Numbered from the stretch's first letter, positions 16,567-26,011 are shown. The stretch: 64,000 nt of DNA from Desulfuromonas sp. AOP6 (GCF_009731355.2 NZ_AP022810.1:1268001-1332000); one strand, 5' to 3'. Made by a program: numbers and translations. The notes: generated from the letters alone by a model not told the origin.

Positions 16567-19533
16567 TTATTTGATCAGAAGTTTGACCACAGCCTGTCCA
16601 TTCATTTTGCTTTCATCAACCGAGGATATCTGGGGTTCTATGACGAAGAGGCGTTCGGAGTCCACCTGACCGACGCCCGTCAGGTGTTCCAATGTACTGT
16701 TCGCCCGACCTATGGCGAGAAGACGCAGGTCTTCATCAGATATCTTCATGGTGTCGAGCAGAAAACTTTCTCTCTGTTCAAGAGTCTCAGCCGGCTCAGG
16801 CAGTGAAGAAGGCGTTTGAACCTTCTGAGCGTCCTGTGGCAAACTCTGCAGGGCCTGCCGATAGATCCGCTCCAGGTAAAAGGCGTACTCTTCCTCGCTG
16901 AGAGGGATATCCTCATCGGGTTTGCTGGTGTTTACCCGGGTCGATTTGAGTTTTTCCAGTTTGATCCGTTTAAGCAACTGTTTTTTGGCTAAGGCCCGAC
17001 TATCCATCACGAGGTCCACCTGCCCGGCAAGATCCATTTTAAGGCCTGGCCGTTCAAGCAGTACATTCGCGACCAAGGGTAGCTTATCCAGGGCGGCCAT
17101 GCCGAGACTGGTCTCACCCGGTTCAAAGGGGATATACTGCAAATCCTCGCCCTCGGGGATCAGGCTGCCGAGCAGGGCAAAGGGGCTTGTTGCCGCCTTG
17201 GTCATGAGGTTGACCAGAACCTGCAGAACGACCCCACCGACGCTGAACTCCGGGTCACTGAGATCCCCTCGCACGGGAATGTCCAGACTGATTTCCCCCT
17301 GTCGGTTTTTCAGCAGGGCGATGGCCAGATTGACCGGCAGACTGGTGGCATCAGGGCTTTCCACACGCTCACCTAGGGTAAATTGATCCAGAAAAACCCT
17401 GTTGTCACTTTCCAGCTGACTTCCCCGTATATCGTAATGCAGATCCAGATTCAATTTGCCTTTTTCCGTTTTGTGGCCCACGTATTTACCCGAGTAGGGG
17501 GATAAGGGGCTCAGATTGAAATTCTTAAAATCGATAGCCAGATCCAGCTGGGGAAGAGGCGCTAGAGGATTCATGGTACCCGAGACGATCAGGGGTGCCT
17601 GTTGGTCGATCCTGGCGTCAAAACGGAATTGGGCCAGAGCGGCAGGTTCCGAGGAAATACCAGTGATCTCCCCTTGCAGCTGGTCGATGGTGAGGCCATA
17701 GCTCGGGCTGATGCTACGGTCATGAACCCTGGCGAGTCCTTTGCTGAGCACGACTCTGTCGATACGCAGTTCGGGTGCTGCTGCGGCCGCCTCTTCCTCG
17801 GCATTCAAGACCTTTTCCTTTGCCGATGTCGTTGGCCCGTCACTCCTGGCGAGGCTCGCCAGGTTGATACTCCCGTCTTCGCGAACTACAAGATTCATTG
17901 TCGGAGAGTCCAGCCGAATTTCGGCGACATCAAGCTTAAACGGCGTCAGTTCCAAGGCGATGCCGTTAATTCGCAGCGCGTTCCAGGTCAGCAGATCTTC
18001 CCCCTGAATGTCGTCCTTGGTCGACAAACGGTTAATCGCGCTGGCACCGGTGAAACGCAGTTGTCCTTCCTGGTCGAAAACAAGATCACCTTGCAGCGCC
18101 AGGGAACCGTCGGCTACCAGGACATGGGAATATTCAGTGACGTATGGTTGAAAATCGGCCAGTTGGACAGAGGCGACATCCACCTTGGTTTTTAGAGCGA
18201 AGGGAGTCAGGGAGAGAGTACCTTCCCCATTGATTTTGCTGTGCTTGTTCAGGTCGAGCGCAAAGGTGAGACTGCCTTCCGTCCGCGGCAGCGTAGAAAG
18301 CCCCCTGGCCTCAAGGGTTACAGCACTGGCACCTAGAGCAATGGACTCTTTCAGGGAATGATCTCTGAACAGAACTTCGCCGTTACGCAAGCGGAAATCA
18401 TCAACGGTCAATGCCCAGGCAGGAGGGCCGTTGTTTTCTTCGCTGGTATCCTCGCCGGGCGATGGAGGAGAGCCTGTGTTTTTCTCACCTGCAGGAAGCA
18501 GGGACAGGGGGAGCAACTTCCCCTCTGACGATTGGATCAGTTCAAAATAGGGAGAATCAACATCGATCCGGGCCAGGTGGATATCGCCCGCCAATAAATC
18601 GGAATCCGCCAGAACAACCGTAGTGGCTGGAAGACGAAGGTAGGTTTTATCTTCCTGGTCAGTGACTTCCAGTTCCCTGAGGGTCAATGTTCCCGTCAAG
18701 GCCAGCCGGGAGGAACCGTCGGCTCGATCGAGGTAGGAAAGCCTGGTGTCCAGGTCGAGCAAGGCTGATTTAAGCCGTAATGTCGTAGGGTTGGGAACAT
18801 AAGCCAGGTACTCGGGGATATTGATTCCTTCCATTTTAAGGTCGATATCCGTCGCTCGGGATTCGGCGAAAAGTTTACTTCCTCCGGCAAAGGTAACCGG
18901 CGTGCCGTTAACAACCGCAGAAAAAACAGGCTCAACGAAACTTTCGATATTGCTCGGCAGGTTGGAGATGGAAGGAATGGCCAGTCGGAGATCACCAATC
19001 TGGTGGACGGTGTCTTTCGGAATATCCCGATAACGGATGGTGCCGCTATCGATTTCGATGTTATTGATGGAGAAGAGAAAGGGCCGTTTATCCCTCTTCG
19101 CTTGGGGGGGATCATCGGGCTTCTGCTCTGTCAGCAGATCGGAAAAGGAAAAAGTGTTGTCGGGCAGACGGCTAAAGTCAACGGCCGGATTCGACAGGGA
19201 TATGGATCGTAGAATCAGCGCTTTTTTGAAAAGGGAAAGACTTTCCAGATTCACATGAAGACGATCAAAGGCGATGAACCGTGTAGAATCGCCTTTGTGG
19301 GAAAGATGAAAGCCCTCCACGGTGGCGGAAAGGGTATAGGGGTTCAGTCGCACTTTGGCAATTTCCGTGTTCCTGCCAAGGGCCTCGGATAGTTTGTTTG
19401 TCAGCACAGGCTTCAGGATGAGAGGAAGGATGACGAATCCGAGCAGGCTGTACAGAGCCACAGCCATAACGCCGCTGAGGATAATTTTCTGCCAGCGGGG
19501 CATTTGTTTAAAAAAGAGGACAGAAGGAGGCAT
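16567..19533 (-). CDS. DUF748 / AsmA-like envelope protein
   Basis: The 988-residue product has one N-terminal membrane segment (about 15-40) followed by a long beta-rich region. Its repeated segments match the DUF748 type of the AsmA-like superfamily (NPYTLSATVEGFHLSHKGD at the N-terminus is characteristic). A poly-Glu/Ala linker lies near residue 575. Related AsmA-like proteins span the periplasm and move phospholipid to the outer membrane; that role is assumed here by homology. The ATG at 19533 has a GGAAG site seven bases upstream. It is transcribed alone, convergent with the monoheme cytochrome. Confidence 0.85.
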   Translation of the reverse strand: MPPSVLFFKQMPRWQKIILSGVMAVALYSLLGFVILPLILKPVLTNKLSEALGRNTEIAKVRLNPYTLSATVEGFHLSHKGDSTRFIAFDRLHVNLESLSLFKKALILRSISLSNPAVDFSRLPDNTFSFSDLLTEQKPDDPPQAKRDKRPFLFSINNIEIDSGTIRYRDIPKDTVHQIGDLRLAIPSISNLPSNIESFVEPVFSAVVNGTPVTFAGGSKLFAESRATDIDLKMEGINIPEYLAYVPNPTTLRLKSALLDLDTRLSYLDRADGSSRLALTGTLTLRELEVTDQEDKTYLRLPATTVVLADSDLLAGDIHLARIDVDSPYFELIQSSEGKLLPLSLLPAGEKNTGSPPSPGEDTSEENNGPPAWALTVDDFRLRNGEVLFRDHSLKESIALGASAVTLEARGLSTLPRTEGSLTFALDLNKHSKINGEGTLSLTPFALKTKVDVASVQLADFQPYVTEYSHVLVADGSLALQGDLVFDQEGQLRFTGASAINRLSTKDDIQGEDLLTWNALRINGIALELTPFKLDVAEIRLDSPTMNLVVREDGSINLASLARSDGPTTSAKEKVLNAEEEAAAAAPELRIDRVVLSKGLARVHDRSISPSYGLTIDQLQGEITGISSEPAALAQFRFDARIDQQAPLIVSGTMNPLAPLPQLDLAIDFKNFNLSPLSPYSGKYVGHKTEKGKLNLDLHYDIRGSQLESDNRVFLDQFTLGERVESPDATSLPVNLAIALLKNRQGEISLDIPVRGDLSDPEFSVGGVVLQVLVNLMTKAATSPFALLGSLIPEGEDLQYIPFEPGETSLGMAALDKLPLVANVLLERPGLKMDLAGQVDLVMDSRALAKKQLLKRIKLEKLKSTRVNTSKPDEDIPLSEEEYAFYLERIYRQALQSLPQDAQKVQTPSSLPEPAETLEQRESFLLDTMKISDEDLRLLAIGRANSTLEHLTGVGQVDSERLFVIEPQISSVDESKMNGQAVVKLLIK

Positions 19534-19676
19534 CGTTGGTCTTCCTTTGGTGAAGTTAAGGGCATGGGGACTATTTCTGGAAAGCTATCTCTGAAATTGT
19601 TTCACACAGAAGGGGAGTACGCAAGGGGGGCGTGGCTTTTAAGCAGGCAAAAGAGGGGCTGAGAAAAAGAGGATGC

Positions 19677-20696
19677 TTATCCTATGGCAAACAGCCGGAT
19701 GAAGTGATTGTAGAGTTCGTGGTCCAGGTCTGAGACCAGGTCCCCTTTCATCATCTTCAGGGCGTCAAAGGTGGTACGGCGCTTGTGGTAGGAACGGTCG
19801 GAAGTGAGGGCCTCGTAGATGTCGGCAATGCGACAGATGCGCGCGTAGGGATGAATCTCCACGCGCACAAGGCCGCTCGAGTATCCTTTGCCGTCGTCCC
19901 TTTCGTGGTGCTGGGCGGCGACAAGTTTGGCTTCTTCACTGATCGTTGGGCTTTTCTTGAGGATTTCAAGGCCAGCCAGAGGGTGCTGTTGCATGATTTC
20001 CCGTTCGGTCGGGGTAAGAGGACCCGGCTTGTTGATGATTTCGAGGGGGATTTTGCATTTGCCCAGGTCGTGCAGAAAAAAGCCGGCCCCCAGGCGGCGG
20101 ATGTCTTCCTCGGCTTTTTCGCCGTAATAGGAGCGCGCCAGGGCGATACCGAAAATACCGACGTTGGTGCAATGGGTGAAGGTGTTGTTGTCGTAGCCCG
20201 CCAGCTTGACCAGGCAGTTGGTCGTGCGGTCATCGCTCATGATCAGGTCGACGGTAGGAGTGATGACCTCCTCCGCCAGGCGCAAAAAGGGAGCCCGGGG
20301 ATCATCGTAGACTTTGCGCATGATTTCGCGGCAGCAATCGTAGACGGCGCCAGCTTTTTTCTCTGGGGTGCTAACCGGATCGTGCAGAATTTCCTGGGTT
20401 ACCTTCTGAATATAATCGTAATAAAGATGGGCATCTTTCTCCCGGATGAAGAGATTCTGAATGCCATAAAAGGCCAGTTTTTTTTGGATATCCCGACCAA
20501 AAGACAGGCCTTTTCCTGCAAAGAGAACATACTCCGGCTCACCTATGCGCCACAGGTGTGCGCTGACCTTGCGATAGAGGTCGCAGGGTGCGTACTGCTC
20601 CTCGTGCAGAAGGGACAGCCCGATGGATATCCATCCCTGCTGGGCCGGAGTAATTTGACTCAGCTTAGATGTCAGGTCTTCCTGTCTGTTCAGCAT
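19677..20696 (-). CDS. HD-GYP domain protein, putative c-di-GMP phosphodiesterase
   Basis: The C-terminal half has the HD pair HDLGK, the upstream His (FTHCTNVGI), and HHERDDGKGYSSG, which corresponds to the HHExxDGxGYP signature of HD-GYP proteins with Ser in place of the Pro. The N-terminal ~130 residues are not assigned to a family. The frame extends to an ATG at 20879, but those first 61 residues are Arg/Thr-rich and have no domain features, so the ATG at 20696 is taken as the start with modest certainty. Together with the GGDEF-EAL gene upstream it suggests active c-di-GMP signalling. Activity cannot be deduced with certainty because of the GYS variant. Confidence 0.85.
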   Translation of the reverse strand: MLNRQEDLTSKLSQITPAQQGWISIGLSLLHEEQYAPCDLYRKVSAHLWRIGEPEYVLFAGKGLSFGRDIQKKLAFYGIQNLFIREKDAHLYYDYIQKVTQEILHDPVSTPEKKAGAVYDCCREIMRKVYDDPRAPFLRLAEEVITPTVDLIMSDDRTTNCLVKLAGYDNNTFTHCTNVGIFGIALARSYYGEKAEEDIRRLGAGFFLHDLGKCKIPLEIINKPGPLTPTEREIMQQHPLAGLEILKKSPTISEEAKLVAAQHHERDDGKGYSSGLVRVEIHPYARICRIADIYEALTSDRSYHKRRTTFDALKMMKGDLVSDLDHELYNHFIRLFAIG

Positions 20697-21070
20697 GGAT
20701 TCTCGGCGTGTTGAGTCGACATGGGTTTCTGTGCGACCCCGCCTGCAAGGACGGGTGCCGTTTTGGGGACGTTCTTGAACAAAAATAGTCCCTTTCGCGT
20801 CCTGGAACAACGAACGGCCAGAGAATAAAGTTGTTCCCGAATGTAAAGTTATGCGGCGATCCTCAGTGTGGCTGGTCATTCTCTGGACGCTCTTCAGCAG
20901 AGACTTCCAAAAGTCATGCCAATGGGGTTTTCCTGGGTCGATTCTCCAGGTAGCCCATATTAAAGGACTTTCGGGTGACCTGCCAGAAAGGTGGCGCCAG
21001 GTATGCCGTCAAGTTGTGTCATCCAGGCATTGAATGGGGAGGCACAAGTGTAACCTGTGGCATGGAGCGG
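20697..21070. other. Intergenic region upstream of the HD-GYP gene
   Basis: This 374-base stretch lies between two minus-strand genes. It holds several short inverted repeats, for example CCTGG/CCAGG near 20931-20950 and a CAGGT/ACCTG pair within 20947-20984 on the minus strand. None forms a recognised riboswitch or terminator. Part of it (20697-20879) is open in the HD-GYP frame. Confidence 0.4.
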
Positions 21071-22234
21071 CTACGCTGAAGGAGCCGAAAAACTTTTGGC
21101 TCCCAGCCAATGAAAACCGAGCAGGCCGAGCAGCAGGGCGCCACCTGCCGCAAGGAACAAGAGGGAAGGGCCGGCTATCTCTCCTATATAGCCCAGCAGA
21201 AATGATCCGGAAAAAAGACCCAGGTCGATGCTTCCTGTGAAGATTCCCGTGATTTTTCCGCGATTTTGATAACTTTCATGACGAATGGCCATGCTGTTGA
21301 GGGTGGGAAAGAGCATGCCGTGCCCGACCCCACAAAGAAGGCCTGCCATGGCAAGCCCAAAGTTTTTCTGGACCAGAGCCAGCGTAAAAAGACCAATGGC
21401 GGTAATGGCCAGAGCCCAGGGGAGCAGGCGAATTTCACCGAGACGGTCCGCCAGCTTCCCACCCAGAAACCGAATCATGATGGCCGAACTGGCGTAGGTC
21501 AGATAGAACAGGGATATCGGAGACAAGTCGCGAGCCTCAGCAAGGGGCGCTACAAAGTTGCCGCTGGCTGCCTGCCCTATGCCGAAAATAAGGGCGAGGC
21601 CGGCTACAATCACGTGTTTTTGCCGGCGGAACAAGGTGAAAAAGGAAGGGGCCTTGCCGTGACTGGGATCAGCAGGCGTTTCGCGAAGAGGCCATTGGAC
21701 CAGCAGTCCGACGAGCGCCAGGGCTGAGGACATAACAAAAAAATGCGCGAATTCTCCATGGCGTAGCACCCATTCACCAAGGGCGGGACCTACGGCCAGA
21801 CCGATAAGTCCCGATGTCCCGAACATCCCCAGTCCTTCATTGAGGCGGTCTCGGGGAATGATGTCCGCCATATAGGTGAACACCGCAGTGAAGCAGATGG
21901 CGATGCCGATCCCATGAATTACGCGAACGACGAGCAGAGGCCAATAAAAATCGTTCAGCGACCCGGAAAAGGTGAGGTAGGTCAGGGGCATGAGAACGAG
22001 GATGAAACAGCCGCACGTATAACTCTTTTTGCGGCCCATCCGGTCAACCATCTCCGATATCCAGGGACGGCAAAGGGCGGATGCAAGGGCGAATGTCCCC
22101 ATGATGATACCGATATCTCCCTGACTCCCTCCGTGCTCTCCAATAAAAAGGGGAAAGAGGAAAAAGGCCGTAAACGAGGAGACCGTCGTGAGGTTGGCCA
22201 CAAACATCATCAGAAAGGTGGTGGTGTACAGCAT
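21071..22234 (-). CDS. Major facilitator superfamily transporter
   Basis: The 387-residue protein has about twelve hydrophobic segments and the MFS loop 2-3 motif at DRMGRKKSY, with a second copy-like motif at GKLADRLGEIR in the second half. It fits the drug/metabolite-efflux type of MFS carriers, but the substrate cannot be told from the sequence or from its neighbours. The divergent neighbour is the biotin operon, separated by about 178 bases, so a link to biotin or pimelate uptake is conceivable but unsupported. Confidence 0.85.
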   Translation of the reverse strand: MLYTTTFLMMFVANLTTVSSFTAFFLFPLFIGEHGGSQGDIGIIMGTFALASALCRPWISEMVDRMGRKKSYTCGCFILVLMPLTYLTFSGSLNDFYWPLLVVRVIHGIGIAICFTAVFTYMADIIPRDRLNEGLGMFGTSGLIGLAVGPALGEWVLRHGEFAHFFVMSSALALVGLLVQWPLRETPADPSHGKAPSFFTLFRRQKHVIVAGLALIFGIGQAASGNFVAPLAEARDLSPISLFYLTYASSAIMIRFLGGKLADRLGEIRLLPWALAITAIGLFTLALVQKNFGLAMAGLLCGVGHGMLFPTLNSMAIRHESYQNRGKITGIFTGSIDLGLFSGSFLLGYIGEIAGPSLLFLAAGGALLLGLLGFHWLGAKSFSAPSA

Positions 22235-22350
22235 GGGGTTTTACCTTTTTGCTGGAGGAAGATTCCTTATAAGTCGCTCTTAGGAAAAGGTCAAGGAAGC
22301 GATGTTTACATCCCCTGTTTTGGCAAATCATGAAAGAGGCCGGGGAGGAA

Positions 22351-22382
22351 TTGTTAACCGTCCAAGGCATGACGGTTGACAC
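22351..22382 (+). promoter_or_regulatory. BirA-type biotin operator overlapping the bioW promoter
   Basis: TTGTTAACC (22351-22359) and GGTTGACAC (22374-22382) are imperfect inverted half-sites separated by 14 bases, matching the known BirA operator layout in bacteria that regulate biotin genes. The right half-site contains TTGACA at 22376-22381, a perfect -35 box, with a weak -10 (GTTAAT) at 22398-22403. Repressor binding would therefore block the promoter. Confidence 0.8.
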
Positions 22383-22412
22383 CTTTTAAAAAGCCGTGTT
22401 AATTTCGCCGCC

Positions 22413-23240
22413 ATGGAGTCAACTCTTTACAGCATTCGTATGCACGCCACCCGGCTGGATACCCATCTCTCCGGTGCCGAGGCACTGGTGAGCGAAACTG
22501 AGCTCAAGAGAGCGGCGGCAGACCTTGTGGAGCGGGCCCTAGGCCATTCTAAGGGTAAGGCGCATAGTATCCGGATCAGCATCGATGACCTCACCGATAC
22601 CGAGGTGGTAAGGGGTCGCCTCCCTGATCTGGTCACCGTCCCTGTCGCTGATTATCTGGACGGTCGTCAGGCGGCAGCAAAACTGCTTCGCTGGGCCGGG
22701 GTCTCCAATTTCGCCATCACACGAAGCATGGAGGATCTCGGGCGGGGGGCAGCTCCTGGCAACAAGGCCATGCGTGGCGCCATGTTGGTTGACGCTGTCA
22801 GTGGTGAACGCCTTGAACCTGATACCTCCCGCGGGGTGCGGGTCAGTCGGCTTGGTCTGACTCCGGCAACTACGGACGCCTTGCGCAGTGCCCTGCAAAC
22901 CTTGGGACTGGACAACGACCATGTTCGCGAAGCCCTGGCTTTGGCTGGCAAGGTCCTGGCTTCTGGGCAGGTGCTCGCCGAGCTCTGCTGGTCCGATGAT
23001 CCCGACTACACGGCGGGTTATGTGGCGGCACCCGGCTTGGGTTATGTCCGCTTCCCCCATCTCAAACCTCTGGGTGAGGATCGCGGCGGCCGTGCTTTTT
23101 TTGTGCCCCCCGCGCTGCGAGATCTGACCTCCCTGATATTTTTTCTGCAAGAAACCCCCTGGTTGGCTGATGGCCTCGGCCACCTGCATCCCCCCATCGC
23201 TTTGGAGACGCTGCGTGAGCTGTTGGACCGAAGAGCTTGA
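22413..23240 (+). CDS. bioW: 6-carboxyhexanoate-CoA ligase (pimeloyl-CoA synthetase)
   Basis: BioW activates free pimelate with ATP and CoA to pimeloyl-CoA for biotin synthesis. The 275-residue length and the sequence blocks LYSIRMHA at the N-terminus, RGAMLVD, and RGVRVSRLG fit the family well, and bioF follows directly. The ATG at 22413 aligns with the conserved N-terminus but has no Shine-Dalgarno sequence. The predicted transcription start is within a few bases of it, suggesting a leaderless message. It is the first gene of a four-gene bio operon behind a BirA-type operator. Confidence 0.93.
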   Translation: MESTLYSIRMHATRLDTHLSGAEALVSETELKRAAADLVERALGHSKGKAHSIRISIDDLTDTEVVRGRLPDLVTVPVADYLDGRQAAAKLLRWAGVSNFAITRSMEDLGRGAAPGNKAMRGAMLVDAVSGERLEPDTSRGVRVSRLGLTPATTDALRSALQTLGLDNDHVREALALAGKVLASGQVLAELCWSDDPDYTAGYVAAPGLGYVRFPHLKPLGEDRGGRAFFVPPALRDLTSLIFFLQETPWLADGLGHLHPPIALETLRELLDRRA

Positions 23241-24390
23241 AATTCTGAAGAAACAGGATATGTTTCGCGCGTTGCGCACCGTAGACAGTTCGCAAGGGAC
23301 GAAGGTCTTGCTTGCAGAAGGGGAAGTGTTGCTGCTGTGCAGTAACAACTACCTCGGTCTGGCGAGTCATCCCGCCCTGATCGAGGCCGCTGCCAAAGCC
23401 GTCAGAGATTGGGGTGCCGGGACGGGGGGCAGCCGCCTTATTTCCGGTTCAATGACACCGCACGCACAACTTGAAGAGAAACTGGCCGCCTTCAAGGGGA
23501 CCGAGGCGGCCCTGTTGTTCAATTCAGGCTATGCCGCCAATACCGGCCTTCTGCAGGGGCTGTTCGGTCCCGATGACGTCATTTTCTCCGATGCCCTCAA
23601 CCATGCCTCCATTGTCGATGGCTGCCGTTTGTCCAAGGCAAGGACGGTGATCTATCCCCATGGAGATGCGGCCGCGCTCGAATGCTTGCTGAGTCGGGAA
23701 GAAAAAGACCGCCAAGGCCGCTGGGTGATCGTCACTGATGGCGTCTTCAGCATGGACGGCGATGTGGCGCCCCTTGTCGACCTCGTTCGCCTGAAAAAAC
23801 GATACAACGCCCTGCTCATGGTCGACGACGCCCACGGCACCGGCGTGCTTGGCGAGGGGGGGCGGGGCACCGCCGAGCACCTGGGTTGTCTGGAAGAGGT
23901 GGATCTGCACATGGGAACGCTGGGTAAGGCGCTTGGTTGTTTTGGCGCCTATGTGGCGGCCGACCGGGTGATCGTCGACACCCTGATCAACCGATCGCGG
24001 TCTTTTATCTTTTCCACGAGCCTGCCGCCTTCGATCCCTGCCTCGGCCATGGCCGCCCTCGACATCGTGCAAAGTGTCGAAGGCGAAAGCCTGCGTCTGG
24101 CGCTCTGGAGCAATCGGGCCCTCTTTGCCGAACGCCTGCAAAGGGGAGGGCTGTCGACAGGAGAGAGCACCACGCAGATTGTGCCGGTGCTTACCGGCGA
24201 GCCGGCGCCGACCATGAAACTGGCGCAAAGCCTGCTGACTGCCGGCATCTTTGTCCAGGGCATCCGTCCGCCGACGGTTCCTGCCGGGAACTGTCGCTTG
24301 CGCGCTACCCTTATGGCAACCCATGCTCCCGGTGACCTGGAAAGAGCCGCCGACCTCATTCTGCAGGCCATGGCCGGGGTATTCCGATGA
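23215..24390 (+). CDS. bioF: 8-amino-7-oxononanoate synthase
   Basis: BioF is a PLP enzyme that condenses L-alanine with pimeloyl-CoA (or pimeloyl-ACP) to 8-amino-7-oxononanoate. The 391-residue protein has the family features NNYLGLASHP, GTGGSRLISG, DDAHGTGVLG and the PLP lysine in GTLGKALG. The GTG at 23215 is taken as the start because GGAG lies seven bases upstream and the N-terminus then begins near WTEELEIL. An upstream ATG at 23170 would add fifteen residues read through bioW. The gene overlaps the end of bioW by 26 bases, consistent with translational coupling. Confidence 0.93.
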   Translation: MSCWTEELEILKKQDMFRALRTVDSSQGTKVLLAEGEVLLLCSNNYLGLASHPALIEAAAKAVRDWGAGTGGSRLISGSMTPHAQLEEKLAAFKGTEAALLFNSGYAANTGLLQGLFGPDDVIFSDALNHASIVDGCRLSKARTVIYPHGDAAALECLLSREEKDRQGRWVIVTDGVFSMDGDVAPLVDLVRLKKRYNALLMVDDAHGTGVLGEGGRGTAEHLGCLEEVDLHMGTLGKALGCFGAYVAADRVIVDTLINRSRSFIFSTSLPPSIPASAMAALDIVQSVEGESLRLALWSNRALFAERLQRGGLSTGESTTQIVPVLTGEPAPTMKLAQSLLTAGIFVQGIRPPTVPAGNCRLRATLMATHAPGDLERAADLILQAMAGVFR

Positions 24391-25190
24391 AGACTTTTGT
24401 GCTGCCGGACGGCCGCCGGATGGCGTATCGGGAATCCGGGTCGGGGCCTGCGCTGATCCTGCTGCACGGTTGGAGTATGTCCTCTGCCGTTTTCAGTGAA
24501 GCGGTGGAGGCGTTTTCTGGCTCGTTCCGGGTATTGGTTCCTGACCTGCGTGGACACGGCCAGTCGGATCCTGGGCCAGGTTACGGGCTTGATGCCCTGA
24601 CCGGCGATGTGGCCATCTGGCTGGAAAAGATGGTGAAGGGCGAGGTGTCTCTGCTTGGCTGGTCACTTGGTGGACAGGTAGCCCTGCAACTGGCCAGCGG
24701 GTTGAAGGAGAAGGTTGCCAGAGTCATTCTGCAATCCACGACGCCTCGTTTCGTGGCCGGCGACGGCTGGAGCGCGGGACTTCCCAGCGGTCAGGTCAAG
24801 GCGATGACGCGCGACCTGCGCCGCAACTATCGCAAGGCCATGGGAGACTTTTTCGCCCAACAATTCGAAGAAGGGGAAATGTCGCGGGAACGATTCTGGC
24901 GTGTCGTTGATTTTGCCGTGCGTGCCGGTCGTCTCCCCCTTGGCGAGGTGGCGCTCGCGACCTTGGACACCTTGGCTACGGCCGATCAGAGGGCGTCTCT
25001 GGCTGATATTGATGTGCCTGTTCTGGTCGTGCATGGGGAAAAGGACCGGATTATCCCTTTTGCAGCCGGAGCCTATCTGGCTAACCACCTGCCTGTCGCC
25101 CGCCTCGCTGCTTTGCCTGCGGCTGGCCATGCCCCATTTCTGAGTTCGCCAGAGGAAGTTTTTGCGCTGTGGAGAGAGTTTTTACCATGA
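24387..25190 (+). CDS. bioH: BioH-like alpha/beta hydrolase, probable pimeloyl-ACP methyl ester esterase
   Basis: The 267-residue alpha/beta hydrolase has the oxyanion segment LLHGWSMS, nucleophile elbow GWSLGG, acid residue in HGEKDRIIP and catalytic His in AAGHAPF. These match BioH, which cleaves the methyl ester of pimeloyl-ACP to end the BioC-BioH pathway. Its start overlaps the bioF stop by four bases (ATGA) and its end overlaps bioC likewise, so operon membership is strong. The bioH name rests on context and general fold; other esterases share this fold. Confidence 0.85.
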   Translation: MKTFVLPDGRRMAYRESGSGPALILLHGWSMSSAVFSEAVEAFSGSFRVLVPDLRGHGQSDPGPGYGLDALTGDVAIWLEKMVKGEVSLLGWSLGGQVALQLASGLKEKVARVILQSTTPRFVAGDGWSAGLPSGQVKAMTRDLRRNYRKAMGDFFAQQFEEGEMSRERFWRVVDFAVRAGRLPLGEVALATLDTLATADQRASLADIDVPVLVVHGEKDRIIPFAAGAYLANHLPVARLAALPAAGHAPFLSSPEEVFALWREFLP

Positions 25191-25999
25191 CCGCATCCCC
25201 GGCTGTGCGTTCCCGCGTGCAACGTCATTTTTCCAGTCATGCCCAGGAATACGAGCGCTATGCCGTGGTGCAGGCGCGGGTCATCGAGCGTCTGGTCGGG
25301 TTGCTGCATGAGCGGGCCCCTTTCCGCGGCCCCGTGCTGGACATCGGCTGCGGTACGGGCCTTCTCGCTGCGGCCCTGCGCCCCCTGTGTCCTCAGTCCA
25401 CCCTGGTCATTTCCGATCTTGCCCACGGTATGACCAGCCAGGCCAGGTTGCGTCTGCCCGAAGCCCTGGCTCTCGATGCTGATGGCTGTGCGCTTCCCCT
25501 GGCCGCAGAGTGCTTCTCTCTGGTTTGTTCGGCATCTGTTTATCAGTGGGTGGATGACCTGGAAAAAGCCTTTGCTGACGCCGCCAGGGTGCTGATGCCT
25601 GGGGGTGTTTTCGCTTTTGCTCTTTTCGGGGAAGAAACCCTCTTTGAGTTGAAGAATTCCCATTATTTTGCCCTCTCTCAGGCAGGGAGTGAAAGAGCTT
25701 CCCATTTTCAGACTTTTCCCAGCCTGAAGGCGGTCAGCGACGCTATGGAGGGAAAGAACTTTGCCTCTATAAATTTATTTGAGGAACATGAGGTCGAATA
25801 CCATCGGGATGTTGCCCGGTTGTTACGCTCTCTCAAGGGGATAGGTGCGCAGAATGCTTCCGCAGATCGTCCGAACGGCCTGGCGTCACGACAGGTCATG
25901 CAGTGCATGACCGAACACTACACCCGGCGGCATGGCGGTCCTCAAGGGATTCCGGCCACTTATCATGTCATCTATGGATGTGGAGTAAAAGGCGGCTGA
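25187..25999 (+). CDS. bioC: Malonyl-ACP O-methyltransferase
   Basis: BioC methylates malonyl-ACP with S-adenosylmethionine to open the fatty-acid-dependent pimelate pathway. The 270-residue protein has the SAM-binding motif I VLDIGCGTGLL, the segment SASVYQWVDD typical of BioC, and an early HFSSHAQEYERYA block. The ATG at 25187 overlaps the bioH stop by four bases (ATGA) and has GGAGAG nine bases upstream; an in-frame GTG at 25169 is less likely. It is the last gene of the bioW-F-H-C operon. Confidence 0.92.
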   Translation: MTASPAVRSRVQRHFSSHAQEYERYAVVQARVIERLVGLLHERAPFRGPVLDIGCGTGLLAAALRPLCPQSTLVISDLAHGMTSQARLRLPEALALDADGCALPLAAECFSLVCSASVYQWVDDLEKAFADAARVLMPGGVFAFALFGEETLFELKNSHYFALSQAGSERASHFQTFPSLKAVSDAMEGKNFASINLFEEHEVEYHRDVARLLRSLKGIGAQNASADRPNGLASRQVMQCMTEHYTRRHGGPQGIPATYHVIYGCGVKGG

Positions 26000-26011
26000 G
26001 CAGAGATAATC

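Noticed and set aside
20880-21070. A second c-di-GMP riboswitch upstream of the HD-GYP gene
   Set aside because: The conserved GACGCAAAGCC core and the GNRA-capped stem are absent on both strands; the short inverted repeats do not match a known class.
23170-23214. Start of bioF at the ATG at 23170
   Set aside because: The extra fifteen codons run within bioW and lack homology to BioF; a GTG at 23215 with a good site fits better.
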